A stretch of DNA of 64,000 nt from Molanna angustata. Lineage: Eukaryota > Arthropoda > Insecta > Trichoptera > Molannidae. The stretch spans positions 19,309,260-19,373,259 of the forward strand of contig OY754975.1 of the NCBI GenBank assembly GCA_963576475.1. The letters run 5' to 3'. Below the pieces are notes generated by a model. That model was not told where the DNA came from. It saw nothing but the letters and a program-made list of their open reading frames with translations, and made no database searches. Position numbers and translations under genes: made by a program. Position 1 is the stretch's first letter. Every line of letters starts with the position of its first letter. Positions 1-14,400 of the stretch are shown one piece after another.

Positions 1-1410
1 TACCCAACATGGTGGTGTATTTATATTCAGTAAGATGTAAATTATAAAAAAATGTGCGTGGGCATACACGCATGTGTAGTGCTTAATTTTATTCGGTTAT
101 GTGTTTCCGCAAACCTGTCGCTGATTACCCTACATGGTGGTGTATTTATATTCAGTTAGTATGTAAATTATAAAAAAATGTGCGTGGGCATACACGCATG
201 TGTAGTGCTTTATTTTATTAGGTTCTGCGTTTCCGCAAACCTGTCGCTGATTACCCTACATGGTGGTGTATTTATATTCAGTTAGTACGTAAATTAAAAA
301 AAAATGTGCTTGGGCATACACGCATGTGTTGTGCTTTATTTTATTAGGTTATGCGTTTCCGCAAACCTGTCGCTGGTTACCCCACATGGTGGTGTATTTA
401 TATTCAGTAAGTACTTAAATTATAATAAAATGTGCGTGGGCATACACGAATGTGTAGTGCTTTATTTTATTAGGTTATGCGTTTCCGCAAATCTGTCGCT
501 GGTTACCCTACATGGTGGTGTATTTATATTCACTAAGTACGTAAATTATAAAAAAAATGTGCGTGGGCATACATGCATGTGTAGTGCATAATTTTCTTAG
601 GTTATGCATTTTCGCAAACCTGTCGCTGGTTACCCTACATGGTGGTGTATTTATATTCACTAAGTACGTTTATTATAAAAAAATGTGCGTGGGCATACAC
701 GCATGTGTAGTGCTTTATTTTATTAGGATATGCGTTTCCGCAAACCTGTCGCTGGTTCCCCCACATGTTGGTGTATTTATATTCAGTGAGTACTTAAATT
801 ATAATAAAATGTGCGTGGGCATACACGCATGTGTAGTGCTTTATTTTATTAGGTTATACGTTTCCGCAAATCTGTCGCTGGTTACCCTACATGGTGGTGT
901 ATGTATAAACACTAAGTACGTTAATTATTAAAAAAAAATGCGTGGGTATACACGCATGTGTAGTGCTTTATTTTATTAGATTATGCGTTTCCGCAAACCT
1001 GTCGCTGGTTACCCTACATGGTGGTGTATTTATATTCACTAAGTACGTAAATTATAAAAAAAATGTGCGTGGGCATACATGCATGTGTAGTGCATAATTT
1101 TCTTAGGTTATGCGTTTTCGCAAACCTGTCGCTGGTTACCCTACATGGTGGTGTATTTATATTCACTAAGTACGTTTATTATAAAAAAAATGTGCGTGGG
1201 CATACACGCATGTGTAGTCCTTTATTTTATTAGGTTATGTGTTTCCGCAAACCTGTCGCTGATACCCTACATGGTGGTGTATTTATATTCAGTAAGTACG
1301 TAGATTATAAAAAAATGTGTGTGGGTATACACGCATGTGTAATGCTTTATATTATTAGGTTATGCGTTTCCGCAAACCTGCCGCTGGTTACCCTATATGG
1401 TGGGGTATAA
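1..1410. repeat. 126-bp satellite array, about 11 copies
   Basis: About eleven head-to-tail copies of a unit of about 126 bp, running off the left edge. Landmarks recurring in each copy are tgcgtgggcatacacgcatg, gtttccgcaaacctgtcgct and acatggtggtgtatt. Copies differ by scattered substitutions and one-base changes in A runs. Because 126 is 42 codons, one frame stays open over several copies and gives repetitive ORFs at 304-591 and 557-931; these follow from the period and are not taken as genes. The array lies on the 5' side of the P450 exons, so it may be in an intron of that gene or upstream of it. Confidence 0.93.
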
Positions 1411-2460
1411 CGACGTTTACTTTATTTATATTCAGATTATTTTCAATTTTTTTCCGTTTATTTTATCGTTCATTAATGCATAAATAAGTAAATAATTAAA
1501 AAAACTAGTCAATGCATAAATAAATAAATAAACAAGCAATTAAAACTACAAATAAAATATATATAATAAATAAATAAATAAATAAAAAATATTTTTTCCT
1601 TGGGTTATCACTATTGTATCCTGACCATTGATCCGTTAGTTCATTCCGTTAGAACGTTCGAAACTTCAGCCACATAAATATTATTGTTTTTTTAAAGAAT
1701 GAATGGATATTCGCCAATACATATATTCACCTGGATGGATTCAATAATTTACTTGAAATTAATTTTCAAATTATGAATTGTTACATTATTTGCATCTGAA
1801 TCTAAAAAAAAAATCGTCCTAGATTGGCGGTGTCAGTCTGTTAGCAAATCAGACTCAAAATAACTAACCCCATTGTATTGAATTGGTTATATCTTCATTA
1901 GCAGCGGCATCATCTGACGTATTTAAATCTTGAGATCCAGATCCTCGTCGTGGGCCGATTGTTTGACACGCCTGTCCTAGATAGTTTCACTGTAATAACA
2001 TATCTTTAGTAGTTATATTTTTCTCATGGCGTTAAAGCCTAAATTGAACCTTGGCTTCCTGCAATTTTTGCTTTCGATTTCCCCTGTCCTCAGCCGCCCT
2101 CTTCCAAATTGCTATCTGCAGAAGCTGCGCTGCATCCCTCTACGCATCGTCTTCCCATCTTAGCCAGGGTCTTCCTACTCTTCTATTTTCACCTGGGTGT
2201 CCAGTCATGGGGTTTTTATTGACTGGGTGAATTTAATTTTATTTAACTTTTTTCTTAATACATTGGACAAAAAAAACGGCCACATAATTTCAAATAACAA
2301 ATCAATTTGATTTATTTTCAAAAAAAGCATTTTCTTGTTTATTTAGGAACTCCGATACTTTATTACATTCTGGATCTTTTAAATCACATATACACATTCG
2401 CATACATTCACAAAATTACGCTTGTGTTACATTTTTTTATTCCTATTTTTATTTTTACAG
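1411..2460. other. No gene seen; A/T-rich simple repeats
   Basis: Between the satellite and the first P450 exon I see no convincing exon. An (aaat)n-like stretch lies at about 1488-1590. The N-terminal P450 exons expected upstream were not found here. Confidence 0.6.
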
Positions 2461-5400
2461 ATCACATAAACGAAATTGAAATGAAAGAATTTTCCAGCCG
2501 TTTTACTCTGGAAGTTATTGCAAGAACTGCGTTTGGTTTAGATTGCAAATCACTAGAAAACTCGAAAGCTGAATTTGTTAATGTGAGTAGAAATTAATTA
2601 GAAGAATTACGGAGATTAGATAGGTAGACAACTAAATGAGATTGAATAAGATTTATTTTTTAAAATTTAATTTACTTAAATCATCAACAATAGCAAAAAA
2701 AATGCAATGAGTCTAAATGATATCGCTGAGGAGAATTAATTTGTAATAGGACGATGTATGACAGGGAAAGAAATGAGGAATGTAAGATAAAGAAAGATGT
2801 CATTAAGTGAATGAAATTAAAACATTGAGATAGTTTGGCCACTTGGGAAGAATGAATAAAGAATTCCTGATGAAAAAAATCTAAAAAGCCGATAGAAATA
2901 GACAGGAGGTTGGGATTGTTAAAAAAAAATAACACGACCATGAAATAGGGAAATGTTAGAAGCTTGAATAAAAGACGGACGAGAAGATGAAGCGATGGAT
3001 GTGCGTCAAGTTATATAAAAATGTGGTGTTCTGTTCCTTATGCATATCTCACAAGGGACATGGCATAATGGTTTGTATGTATCATCATCAGCCATCGTCG
3101 TCCAGTGTTGAACATTATGCTTCCCCTCTAGCCACCTTGTGCCATTGGCCTGTCATGACCATCTTGCTTGTGGTCTGCCCGGGTTTCTGCAGCGAGTTAC
3201 CAGTCGCCAATCCAGGGTACGTTTGGTCTATCAATTGTTAAATACGATGCTTTTAATTTCAACGTCACTCAAAGGTCAAACTTAATATTAAGTATTATTT
3301 GATATGAATAGTAAATTCTTATTTTGGTGATTATTTTCATATTATTGATCCGCTCGATATTAACGATTATAAAATATTTTCAAAAGAAACTGATTAATAT
3401 TTCAAAAGGCAAAAGCAATACATTAGACAAGCAATCATTGAATATTTAATAACGCAGTTAAAAACAATAACATATTTATACATAATATGTACCATGTTAT
3501 GTAAGAGTTGTGATGTATCTAGGAACATATAAAGTGTTAAACAATCATTATGACTGTCCTGAACTCCCGCATATATACACTCAGAATCAAAACGAGCACA
3601 TGCGTGGCCATAGCCTGAAGTTAAATAGAATTTCGTTTGGTCAGAATCCGTATAAACACTTCCTGAGCAATAGAGTGGTGGATGCTTGGAATAGGCTGCC
3701 TCAGGATCTGGTTGTTGCTGAGAGTGTTAACTCTTTTAAGAACGGACTGGATGGATTGCAGTGACACTGGACTCATTCAAGCATATCAGCTTTTTGCTGC
3801 CTGCTTGTCATCTCGATAATAATAATAATAATAAGAAGAAGGAGGTAGAGGCTTCATCGATATTAAAAATCAACATCACAAACAAATCGACAATCTCCGC
3901 AATTATTTCTATAAAAAACAAGAAAGTGATATTCATAATGCAATAGTAAAAATAGACTGTTCATATACACCCCTCAAACTTCAAGACAGAACCATACAAC
4001 CACAAACATCAATTGAAAGTAATATAGACAAAATTGAAAAGTGGAAAAACAAAGCATTGCACGGCACATTCCCATATCAAATTGATCAACGACATATAGA
4101 TAAAACACTCACTAACGATTGGCTTAAAAGATCCCAAATTTATGCTGAAACAGAAGGATTTATGATAGCGATACAAGATAGAATCATAAAAACTAAAAAT
4201 TACTCCAAGCATGTTATTAAAGATACATCAGTAATTGATGACTCTTGTAGACGATGTAATAAAAACAAAGAGACAATAGAACATATAACTGGCGGATGTT
4301 CTGCTCTTGCACCAACAGAGTATACACAGACATGATAATGTTTGCAAGCAGATACACATCGCTTTAGCAAAAAAATATAATTTAATAGATTCTCCACCAC
4401 CTTGGTTTCAATATTCCCCATTGGCAGTTATTGAAAACAACACACATAAACTTTATTGCAACAGAGATATAATTACAGATAGAACCAACCTACACAATAG
4501 ACCCGATATAACATTGATTGAGAAAAATACAAAACAAACCCATTTAATTGAAATATCTATTCCTAATACAACAAATTTAGAACAAAAATATACAGAAAAA
4601 ATTCAAAAATACCTCCCTCTAGCAGAACAGATCAAAACCCAATGGGGACAAAATAAAGTTACAATAATACCATTTATTATATCATCTACAGGAGTTGTTG
4701 AGGTCGCATAGCAACCGAGTTGTCAACAACATTGTGTTTATATTCGCTCTGAAAAAAATATTGTTTTTTACTAAAATATAAGTGTATTTTATATTTATTG
4801 TGCACTAATTTCATTATTGTGAGTTTTATTTTGTATCCGTTCATTATCCATGAATATGGATTTGGATATTCCACCTGATCCGGGACCAAGTCCAAGTGTT
4901 AAAAAATCTGACATATCAACGCCACCTAAACAAAACAACAAGAGACCTAACACAAATAATTCTGACATTATCCATCCGTCTAAAGCTCCAAATTTAAATA
5001 GTTCTCCGGAAAAATTGTACAATACTCATAGTGAAATTGAAAACCAATACCTGGAAAATTCGCCTGGGCCTTACATTGTTTTCGTTCAAGATATTGACTC
5101 TAGCAAGAATATTCACCCAATGAAAATTGGTAATATCCTTATTAAACATAACATTAAAAATATTTCTCCGGGTGGAGTAAAATCAGAAGGGAGAAATAAA
5201 ATCTCAATTACTTTCAAAGATGCTAAGAGTGCGAATCAATTCACGACAGCCATTTTTTTAAAAATAAATAATTTAAAGGCCTTTATACCTAGATTCAAGG
5301 TGACAAAAATGGGTTTGATTCGTGGTATTTCAACAGACTTTTCGATTGACGATATTATAGAAAATTGTGCAGTACCAAACCATATTGGGAAGATTTTAAA

Positions 5401-8400
5401 AGCAAGACGCCTCAATTTTAAAGATAAATCATCAGGAGAAACAATGTGGAAACCATCGCAATCTGTTGTCTTAACGTTCGAAGGACAAAATCTCCCAGAG
5501 TATGTTTACCTTTTTTATAACTCTCTGAAAGTTGAAACTTATATATTTCCAACAATACAATGTTACCGCTGTTGTCGCTTTGGTCACACGAAGATTCAGT
5601 GTCGTTCTATTATTCGCTGCTTCAAATGTGGAGATAGTCACCTTGGAGAAGTTTGCCAAGTGGTGGACTTTTTAAAGTGTATAAACTGTTCAGGATCTCA
5701 TTCAGCTACAAGCCCAATGTGCCCGGAATTCACTCGGCAAAAAAATATTAAACATTCAATGGCTACAAAAAATATATCATATCTGCAAGCATCTCAACTC
5801 TTCCCAACTTCTGTGAAAAGCTATTCTGAAGTAACTAATAACCAATTGAACAATAATCAAAGTTTTAAAAAAACAATATACACTAAAATGTCATCGGAAA
5901 CTCAAAAACAGACAATTCCTCATATTAATATTAAAGAAATAAACAAGTGCATGTCGTATTCAAATGGTGAAGCTAGCCATCCTACAAATGGATGCGCTGT
6001 TTTAAGCCAGTCAACTGCTTCTGCATCTAATGAAGTCCAAGAAAATATTTTCCAAGATGATACCCATTCTGTTGTATATTTAATTACGCAAATTCTTATT
6101 AGTTTAATTTCTAAATCAAATTTTAATTTACCGTCCAACGTTGCCAATCTTATCCCGCTTTTAAATTCTTTTTTAAAAAATGGTTCGAAATCACAAAACC
6201 CATAATCCTTTAAACATTTTACAGTGGAACTGTAGAAGCGCAGTGAGTAATAAATCAGATATTTTATATTTATTAACGAAATATAATATTTCTATTGCAG
6301 CAATCTCGGAGACTTGGTTCACTCCAGGTATTCATTATAAATTCCCTGGATTCTCTTGCATCCGCGATGATCGATCCGATTCTTACGGAGGATCCGCCGT
6401 TCTTATCAAATCTTCTCTTTCTTTTAATAAGATTAATTTAAATCCCCACCCTTCTTATCAAGTTGTTGGTATTACTCATAATAATATATCTTTCTTATCC
6501 GTCTATATTCCACCTAAAACTCATTTTGATGTAAATTATTGGAATGCAGTTATATCATCTCTCTCATCAGATTTTTATATCCTTGGCGATTTCAATGCCC
6601 ATTCCACCTCATGGGGATGTTCTATTTCAGACTCAAATGGAATATCAATATTAAATTTTATTGATGACAATAATTTATGTATCATGAACGATGGGTCTCA
6701 CACAAGATTGAGCAACCCTAATCAAAATCTCAGTGCAGTTGATCTTTCAATTTGTACTACTAACTTAGCATCTTCCACTGCATGGACTATCATTTATGAC
6801 TCATTATCTAGCGATCATTACCCCATTATTTTAAATTCATCTCTTTCAAATCCACGAGAACCTTTGTATACCCGTAAAAAACATGATCTGAACAAAGCAA
6901 ATTGGTCAAAATTTTCTCAGTTAATAGAATCAAAATTAGATTCGATTATTCCTCTTAACTCACTTTCTGATATCTCTCAGATTCCCATTGCATTGTCCAA
7001 TCTGATACATACTTTAGAAATTGCGGCCGACTCAGCCATTCCCTTATGCAAAAAATTCTCCAGGCATACCCCACAAGCTCCATGGTGGGATGAAGAATGC
7101 TCCAATATTATAAAATTAAGAAAAGAGGCTATGCATAAATATAGGAAAAACATGTCCCTAGATAATTATTTGGCGGTTAAGATGATCCAAGCGAAAGTAA
7201 AGTTATTTCTTCGTAAGAAAAAACGAAAAGGGTGGATTGACTTTTGCAATTCCCTCTCACCAGATTCTCCCATTTCATATGTCTGGGAAAAAATCCGCAG
7301 ATTTAGATCGGCTTATTCTTCTAAAATTCAACATGCTTGTACGAACACCTGGATTGAGTCATTCTTAGATAGACTGGCCCCTCCTTATGCCCCTAATTTA
7401 AACGAAATTAAATATTATGCGAGCATAGAGCCTTCTTCCTCCTGGTTTTGTGCCCCTTTTACTATGGAAGAATTGCTAATTCCTCTTAAAACAGTTCACA
7501 GTAATACCCCTGGAATCGATAACATCCCTTATTCTTTTATTCAACACTCTCCCCTCAAATTCAAATCTTTCCTTTTAGATATTTATAATTTCATATTTCA
7601 ATCTGGCTATATACCTAAATCCTGGAAAACTCACTTAATTCTGCCCATTCTTAAGCCTGGTAAAGACCCAACAATAGGGTCTTCCTATCGCCCTATTGCT
7701 TTGTCATCATGTTTTCTAAAATTACTAGAACATTTGATTAAAAACAGAATAGACTGGTTTGTGGAAAGTAAAATGTTGCTTTCTCCAATTCAGTTTGGCT
7801 TCCGAAAATCTAAATCCTGTTTGGATAATATCAGTATTTTGACTACTGACATCCAAATTGCATACACAAAACAACAGTTTACTTTAGCTGCATTTTTGGA
7901 TATAACTAGTGCATATGATAATGTCAATCTTTTTTTACTCCAAGAAAAATTGTTTAAAATTGGAATTCCTAGAAAAATATCCCAACTCATACACAATATT
8001 TTTTCAGAAAGAATAATAAAAATTCTGAACTCCAACGAAGACAAAATCCGTACTATTTGGAAAGGTTTACCTCAAGGGTCAGTTTTAAGTCCCATCCTCT
8101 TTAACATATATTGCCATGACATACACATATGTGTTGAAGGCCTCTGTTCTATTCTAATGTATGCTGATGATGTTGTTTTATATCTTTCTATGAAAAAAAT
8201 TGATACAGCTGTAAAGAATTTTAACATTGCCCTTAAGTGTCTTAATGTATGGCTTAATATAAATGGTCTTGAACTTGCTCCGCATAAAAGTCAAGTTGTG
8301 GTCTTCTCCAAAAAACATAAAATACCTAATATATCTATCCAAATTGACCGTATACCGATTCCAATTTTTGAGACTGTTAAATTTCTTGGTATAATCCTCC

Positions 8401-11400
8401 ATCGTAAATTATCATGGAAACCTCACATTGATTTTATTATTTCTAAATGTGAACGAAACATAAATGTTCTTCGTGCAGTTACAAAGGTGTGGTGGGGTGC
8501 TCATCCATCTACAATGAAACTTCTTTACAATACTCTCATCCGTAGTCACATGGACTACGGCAGTTTTTTATGGGATCCTCTACCAATATATCTCAAATTA
8601 AATCTTGAAAAATTACAGTCAAAATGCTTACGATTAATAATTGGTGCTATGTCCTCCTCGCCCATTAACTCTCTTCAAATTGAAAATTCTGATATGCCAC
8701 TTTCCCTCAGAAGACAACTGTTATCAGATAAATTCATTTCTAAAAGACTTCGTTTGAGTACCCACCCTCTCCCTAATAAATTGGCTACACTCCATTCAAT
8801 TACTCAGTCGAATAACTTTTGGAAAAATAAATCCCCCCCTCTTTTATGTAAAAGTTATTTTTCACTTTCTTCTAAAATTCCTCCGTTTACCTTTTCACCA
8901 ATCCTGCCATATTATCAATTATCATATAAGGCAATAACTGTGCCTATTAATTCATTTGAAAACATAGGTTTAGACAAATCGTCACATTGTGATTCAAATA
9001 ATATTAATAAAATGTTTAAAAACATAATTTCCTCACATTGGCCATCAGCTATTTGCTTATACACAGACGGTTCCAAACTCGAATCAAATGGATATTCTGG
9101 AGCTGCCATTTCTATTCCTTCACTCAATAAATCTTATAAATTTAAATTGCCACCAGAAACGTCCGTCTTTACCGCAGAATGCTTTGCTATAAAATAAGCC
9201 CTTGTTATCTCCCAAAACTTATATTCTCCTGATATTTTAATACTAACAGATTCACTCAGTGCTATTAAACTCATTAAAAATAATGTCTCCAAAGTCCCAG
9301 ATAACGATTTAATATGCTCAATTAAGTCTTTATTATCATCCTTGAAAAATGACAAAAATATTTCGATTGCTTGGATCCCTGCTCATGTAGGTATTATTGG
9401 TAACGAAATTGCCGATACTGATGCTAAGTCTGCAGTTTCTTCAGGCGTTGTAGCAAAATCATTTTCTTTACCTAATTCTGATCTGATTCGCTCTTTAAAA
9501 AACTCAATATGGAATCAATGGAACTCTGATTGGCTGTCTGAAACCAAAGGATCATTTTACAAATCTATTCAAAACAATATCATTCCAAGAAGACCTTGGT
9601 ACAACGATGTTAAATTTTCAAAAAAAGAAATTTCAATAATTTGTCGCATGAGAATTGGTCACTGTCTAATTGCAAGTCATTTAAATAAAATTAAAATAGT
9701 CGATAGTGATGTATGTGAATGCAATACCGACATAGAAACGTTGGATCATCTGTTCTTTTCGTGCCCAATCCAGTCTTCTGGTAATCTTTACAACGAATTT
9801 AGTGAAATCTCTAGACCTTTTAATGTTGCTCACCTCCTAGCTCTCAAAAAAAATAATGTGTATCGTAAGCTAATAAAATTTATTGTTAAAAATAATATCC
9901 TTCTGTAATGCACTTTTTGATATTTTATGTTTATTTTTAGTGTTAAGTGACTTTCTTTTATTTGATACTGTTCATAGTGTATGTCTTGTTTATTTTTAAG
10001 TTTGAGTGTTCTGTGAATACAATTATGGCACAAATCATACAATATTGTGTGAATTGCCTAATAAATATAAATAAATACAGGAGTTGTACCAAAAAATATA
10101 AATGAATCTATTAAGAAACTTGATCTGCCAAATTTTATAATCACACAGATTCAAAAGAGTGTGATTATAAACACATGCTCGATAGTTCGAAAATTCTTGT
10201 TATCACCACCATAAACATTATACATAATAACTAATCAACTTGAGAACTCCTCCGTTGTTTAGTTTTTTTACACCGGTTAACACGTGAAGAGATTGAATAA
10301 TAATAATTATGTCGAAATGAAAAATTCTAATACTTAGGTAATATCTTCTTAAATAAATAAAATAAAAGATTTATTTATTTCTCACAACTAAGAAAAGAAA
10401 ATATCGTTATAAAAAAAACAAAAAGATGTTAATATTTCCCTTCAACGCTCCTGACTTTATACAATTTGTATAATAATATAAGCGCCTAGTTTTATGCAAT
10501 TGTTATAACTTTGCTTTTACGTATAGTACTGGCAAACACCATGCAAACACATTGACAAGTTGCGGTGGACGGTTTGCGTAACTATCAACTAAGCAAATAA
10601 AAAACATAATTTATATTGAGGGTAGCTCATGTGATATTTCAAATGAAAAGATATGGGAGGATTAAATCTCGATCATTCAATTTCAATATTATAAACACTG
10701 CATTATAAAATGTAACCATCTTAATGGAAAAATAAATGTATTTCAGCTGGCGGAAAAATTTGTACAACCGTCCAAATTTCAGCAGTTTGCAGTGAGATTT
10801 TTAGTTGTCCTTTGCCCAGAGTTACTACAGTATCTTCCAGTTGCTACAGTCAATCTTGATTGCCTACGTCAGCTATATATTATTCTAAAGAAATCAATAT
10901 CCGATAGAAAATCTGGAGTGACAGAAAGGTAAAGCATTAACTTACATAATATGAAATTTAACAACTCATATTCTTCGATGATCTCGGTAGCTCCTATCAG
11001 TTAAGGTCAGATTTTACCGGCTCAACCGAATATCAGGTTAGGTCACCTTCTCCAGCTCAACTGATTACAACCTTTGTATGGTTACTATTGGGACTTCTAA
11101 CACCTGCACCCGCCTGTTTGAAAAATATAACTCATTAAAACAATGTTTTTTTTTCAGAAACAATGACTTTCTACAGAATTTGATTGACATTTCTGACAAG
11201 GAAATGAAAGAAAATCCTGAAAATATATGTAAGATATTTTAGTGTTGTATTTGAAATTTTATGTATATAATTTAATCTTTAATTAAAATACTGTTTTTTT
11301 ATTATTTTGTGCAAGGCATATCCTTAGAACTAAGATAGCGAATCCAATTTCATTTATTGTAAGACTCGAAACTTAAATAATTCATATTAAGTTTACAAAT

Positions 11401-14400
11401 TAAAATTATTAGAAAACATAGGTAAAACTTTTACATATAAATATGACTTTGACTAAGGAATATTCTAAGTCCAGTATTGCGTCATCTAACTCACATTGTA
11501 TTTTCAAGACCTAAAGAAGGAATATTTATCCCTGATGCCGATTTCCTCTCATTGTCCTTTCTCAATCCTTTTATTTTGCTATCAAGTGTTATTTTCATGT
11601 CTTAATATAATGTATCTTTTTTTTGTTTTTTGCTATCATTTTTTTTTGATGTACATATATAATTTTATCATACTCTGTAATCTTCTCGATTGGAAGGCAA
11701 TAAGCCTGCAAGTGTGCAAGATATTATTTTATACTATGCATTAAAAGATAAATAAACAAATAAATTGAGTCTTGATGGGAGTATATTGATATATTATGTT
11801 AGACAATAAATTAGGGTAAGTACTGTATATTTTCATAAACAATTATGCATTGTATTGAATTATTTTTAGTACTAAACAAAGATGCAGTTGAGGGCCAAGT
11901 GATGCTTTTTCTACTAGCAGGCTTTGAGAGTTCTAGCACACTAATCAGTTTCATTTGTTTCACTCTTGCTTCAAGACAAGATTTACAAGACAAACTTAGA
12001 TATGACATTTTGGAGAATGTGAAAAAATATGGAGAGGACTGCACTTACGATTCTTTGAAAGAAATATTCTTTTTGGACAAAATTATACTGGGTAATTTTT
12101 TTCAAGGCAAAAAATTATTGATAATATAAAAAATTCAACCATTTTTACATTTATTTCAAAGTATACTAAGCTATGATGTATAGGTATACATGTCTCTTTG
12201 TGCTAAATATTATGTACGAAAAACATAGAATAAAAAATAATTCTATTTATATCAATTTGTATATAACACTTACAGAAACCATGAGGGTTTATCCTCCAGT
12301 TACAAGAACCGACAGAGTATGCACTAAAAAATACACCATACCAGGGACTCATGTCACCCTTAACGTTGGAGATAATATAATTATACCAATCGGAGGCATT
12401 CTTCAAGATTTAAAGTACTATCCAGAACCTCATATTTTCAATCCAGATAGATTTTCAGGCTTGAAGAATCATCTGTCATCCGACGAATTATACATGGTGT
12501 TTGGTCTGGGACCCAGGAATTGCATCGGTAATTAAATAATTTACCAACAATCTATTTTTATAAATTAAAATGTAAGTGGTCAATGAAATCACAATTTTGT
12601 CATTTTTATAAATGGAATTATTTGCATTAACTAGATAATACTATTAAAATAAACTCCTATAAATCTGATCGCATAGTACAAGAAATTAAATGAAGTTAAT
12701 TAAATCTGCCATTTTTAATGATGCACTTATTTGAAACGAAAATAAAGAAATGTTTTGTAAAATGAACACAAACAAATCAAAATCAATAATTGAAATAATA
12801 AAAAGAAATAGTATTAGGAGACGCAATTACAGACTAAGAGTATCAAAAACTGTTTTGAATCATTAATAAATATTTTAATTACATTGCAATTGTAGACAAT
12901 TTCATGGACATTTTAAAAATGATTCAATCATTAATGAACATGGTGATAGGTTTGACTAAGATATGAAAATATATCAGATGTAAATTTTTGGTACTAAAAT
13001 ATATATCAATGCTCCATTAGTTTTGTGTAATGACTCATTTCTACTCTATTAAAAGATAAAATCAATTTCAATTTTCTTATTAGTCGTAATGTTCTCCATA
13101 AACAGTTATTTTTTGTTTTGTTATTGAAAAAACTATAAATTCTGGTTGGTTGGAAGAAATTTCCTTCTGAAAATAAGCCCGCCAGTGTACAAATCACATG
13201 TACAGAAAGTTGCAAATAAATAAATAAAGATAAGAGAAAAGCAGAACTTATTTTTAGATTCAATGCATCAAAACTATATACAATACCGTACCATACCAAA
13301 ACGCCATTTCCATATTTGGGGTAGGCTCTCTTGACATACATTTCTCGCTTCCTTCACGTCCATGCATTGCCTTATACACGCTCTCCTATTATGCTTACTA
13401 ATAATGTCTCCTTTTCCTTTTTTTATCAGCCTTATACTGTTTTCAAATGATCACTCATACTTTCTATGTGGCCAAACCACCTAAGAGCATTTATTTTCAA
13501 CTTAAGATATCTCATTCAATCATACATCCTCGTCTAATATTCTCATTTCTTATTCTATCATACATCGTTTTTTCACACATTCTTCTTAGTGACCTCATTT
13601 CAACCGCATTAAATTCACTTTGATATGTCTTCTATCATGTCCAAGTCTCACTAGCATACACAAGAGTCAGTACGACAATGCCATTGTGTGCTGCAAGCTT
13701 TGCTCGACTCAAATTAGTTGGTGTAGGCACGACAGATCTTAATACACCATTCACTTGATTGCCTGCCGTTACTTTCCTATCAATATCTTTTTCCAATCTT
13801 CCATCATGCTGAAAAATACTTCCAAGGTTTAAATATTCATCTACTTATTCTAATTGTACATTCTCCACTCATATCTTCAACTTTGGTTGTTTTTTCCTCT
13901 TCTCAAATACTATCACTTTAGATTTATTTGCATTTATTCTCAATCCATTTTGTATGCATCCATCGAATACCACTTCAATTAAGCATTCCAAGTCTTCCAT
14001 ACACATTGCCCCCAAGTCAAATAGAAAACGCTGTTCGTTTTCGCCAAGCGCTAATTTTTTTTGTATGGGATTTGACGTTTGTTGTAGAAATTTTTTCTAC
14101 AATAACAAATAACAAACGTCAAATCCCATACAAAAAAAAATAGCGCTTGGCGAAAACGAACAGCGTTTTCAATTTGACTTGGGGGCAATAAGTTATATTT
14201 ATGTAAATACTAAACCAAAATTAATAATGATTTTATTTCAGGTATGAGGTTCGCTATGAATTCAATAAAGACTTTTATATTCTATCTTATAAAAAACTAC
14301 AAACTTCTACCTAGTTCAAAGAATATGGGCCCTATACAATATAAGACAGGTACATTATTTTTAACAATGAAGAATGGGGCATGGAATAAAATTGAATCAC

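Larger units (their letters stand above)
4699..10075 (+). mobile_element. Full-length I/Jockey-superfamily LINE with 12-bp target duplication
   Basis: A 5.4-kb element flanked by tacaggagttgt at 4687-4698 and 10076-10087, which is the target-site duplication. It has a 151-bp 5' UTR, a gag-like ORF1, an ORF2 with endonuclease, RT, RNase H and a C-terminal zinc finger, a 3' UTR, and an A-rich end (ataaatataaata). Joining the flanks restores the reading frame of the host R2/R4-like fragment, which confirms the boundaries. An RNase H after the RT points to the I/LOA/R1-like side of the Jockey superfamily; the exact clade needs a tree. It lies inside the first P450 intron in the sense orientation. 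Confidence 0.92.
3841..10213 (+). pseudogene. R2/R4-like LINE C-terminus (restriction-like endonuclease), split by a younger LINE
   Basis: Two parts, 3841-4698 and 10076-10213, are one C-terminal reading frame interrupted by the LINE at 4699-10075. Part one opens with RGFIDI-like residues and continues to a CCHC finger (CRRCNKNKETIEHITGGC). After a frameshift near 4325-4330 it resumes with RHDNVCKQIH, PPWFQYSPLAV, a catalytic-type NRPDITLIEK, LIEISIPN and TEKIQKYLPLA. Part two supplies the last 40 or so residues (TGVVPKNINESIKKL, INTCSIVRKFL) to a stop near 10211. Zinc finger, then RPD, then K/E is the layout of the restriction-like endonuclease of R2/R4-clade LINEs, which nicks the target DNA. 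The upstream RT domain is absent, so this is a 5'-truncated dead copy. The clade within the RLE-type LINEs is uncertain. Confidence 0.7.

Noticed and set aside
304..931. Overlapping repetitive ORFs suggesting a secreted repeat protein
   Set aside because: They follow from a satellite period divisible by three; other copies carry stops and indels, and no start context or signal is consistent.
4009..4421. Minus-strand ORFs over the RLE fragment
   Set aside because: Antisense shadows; the plus strand has the recognisable endonuclease motifs.
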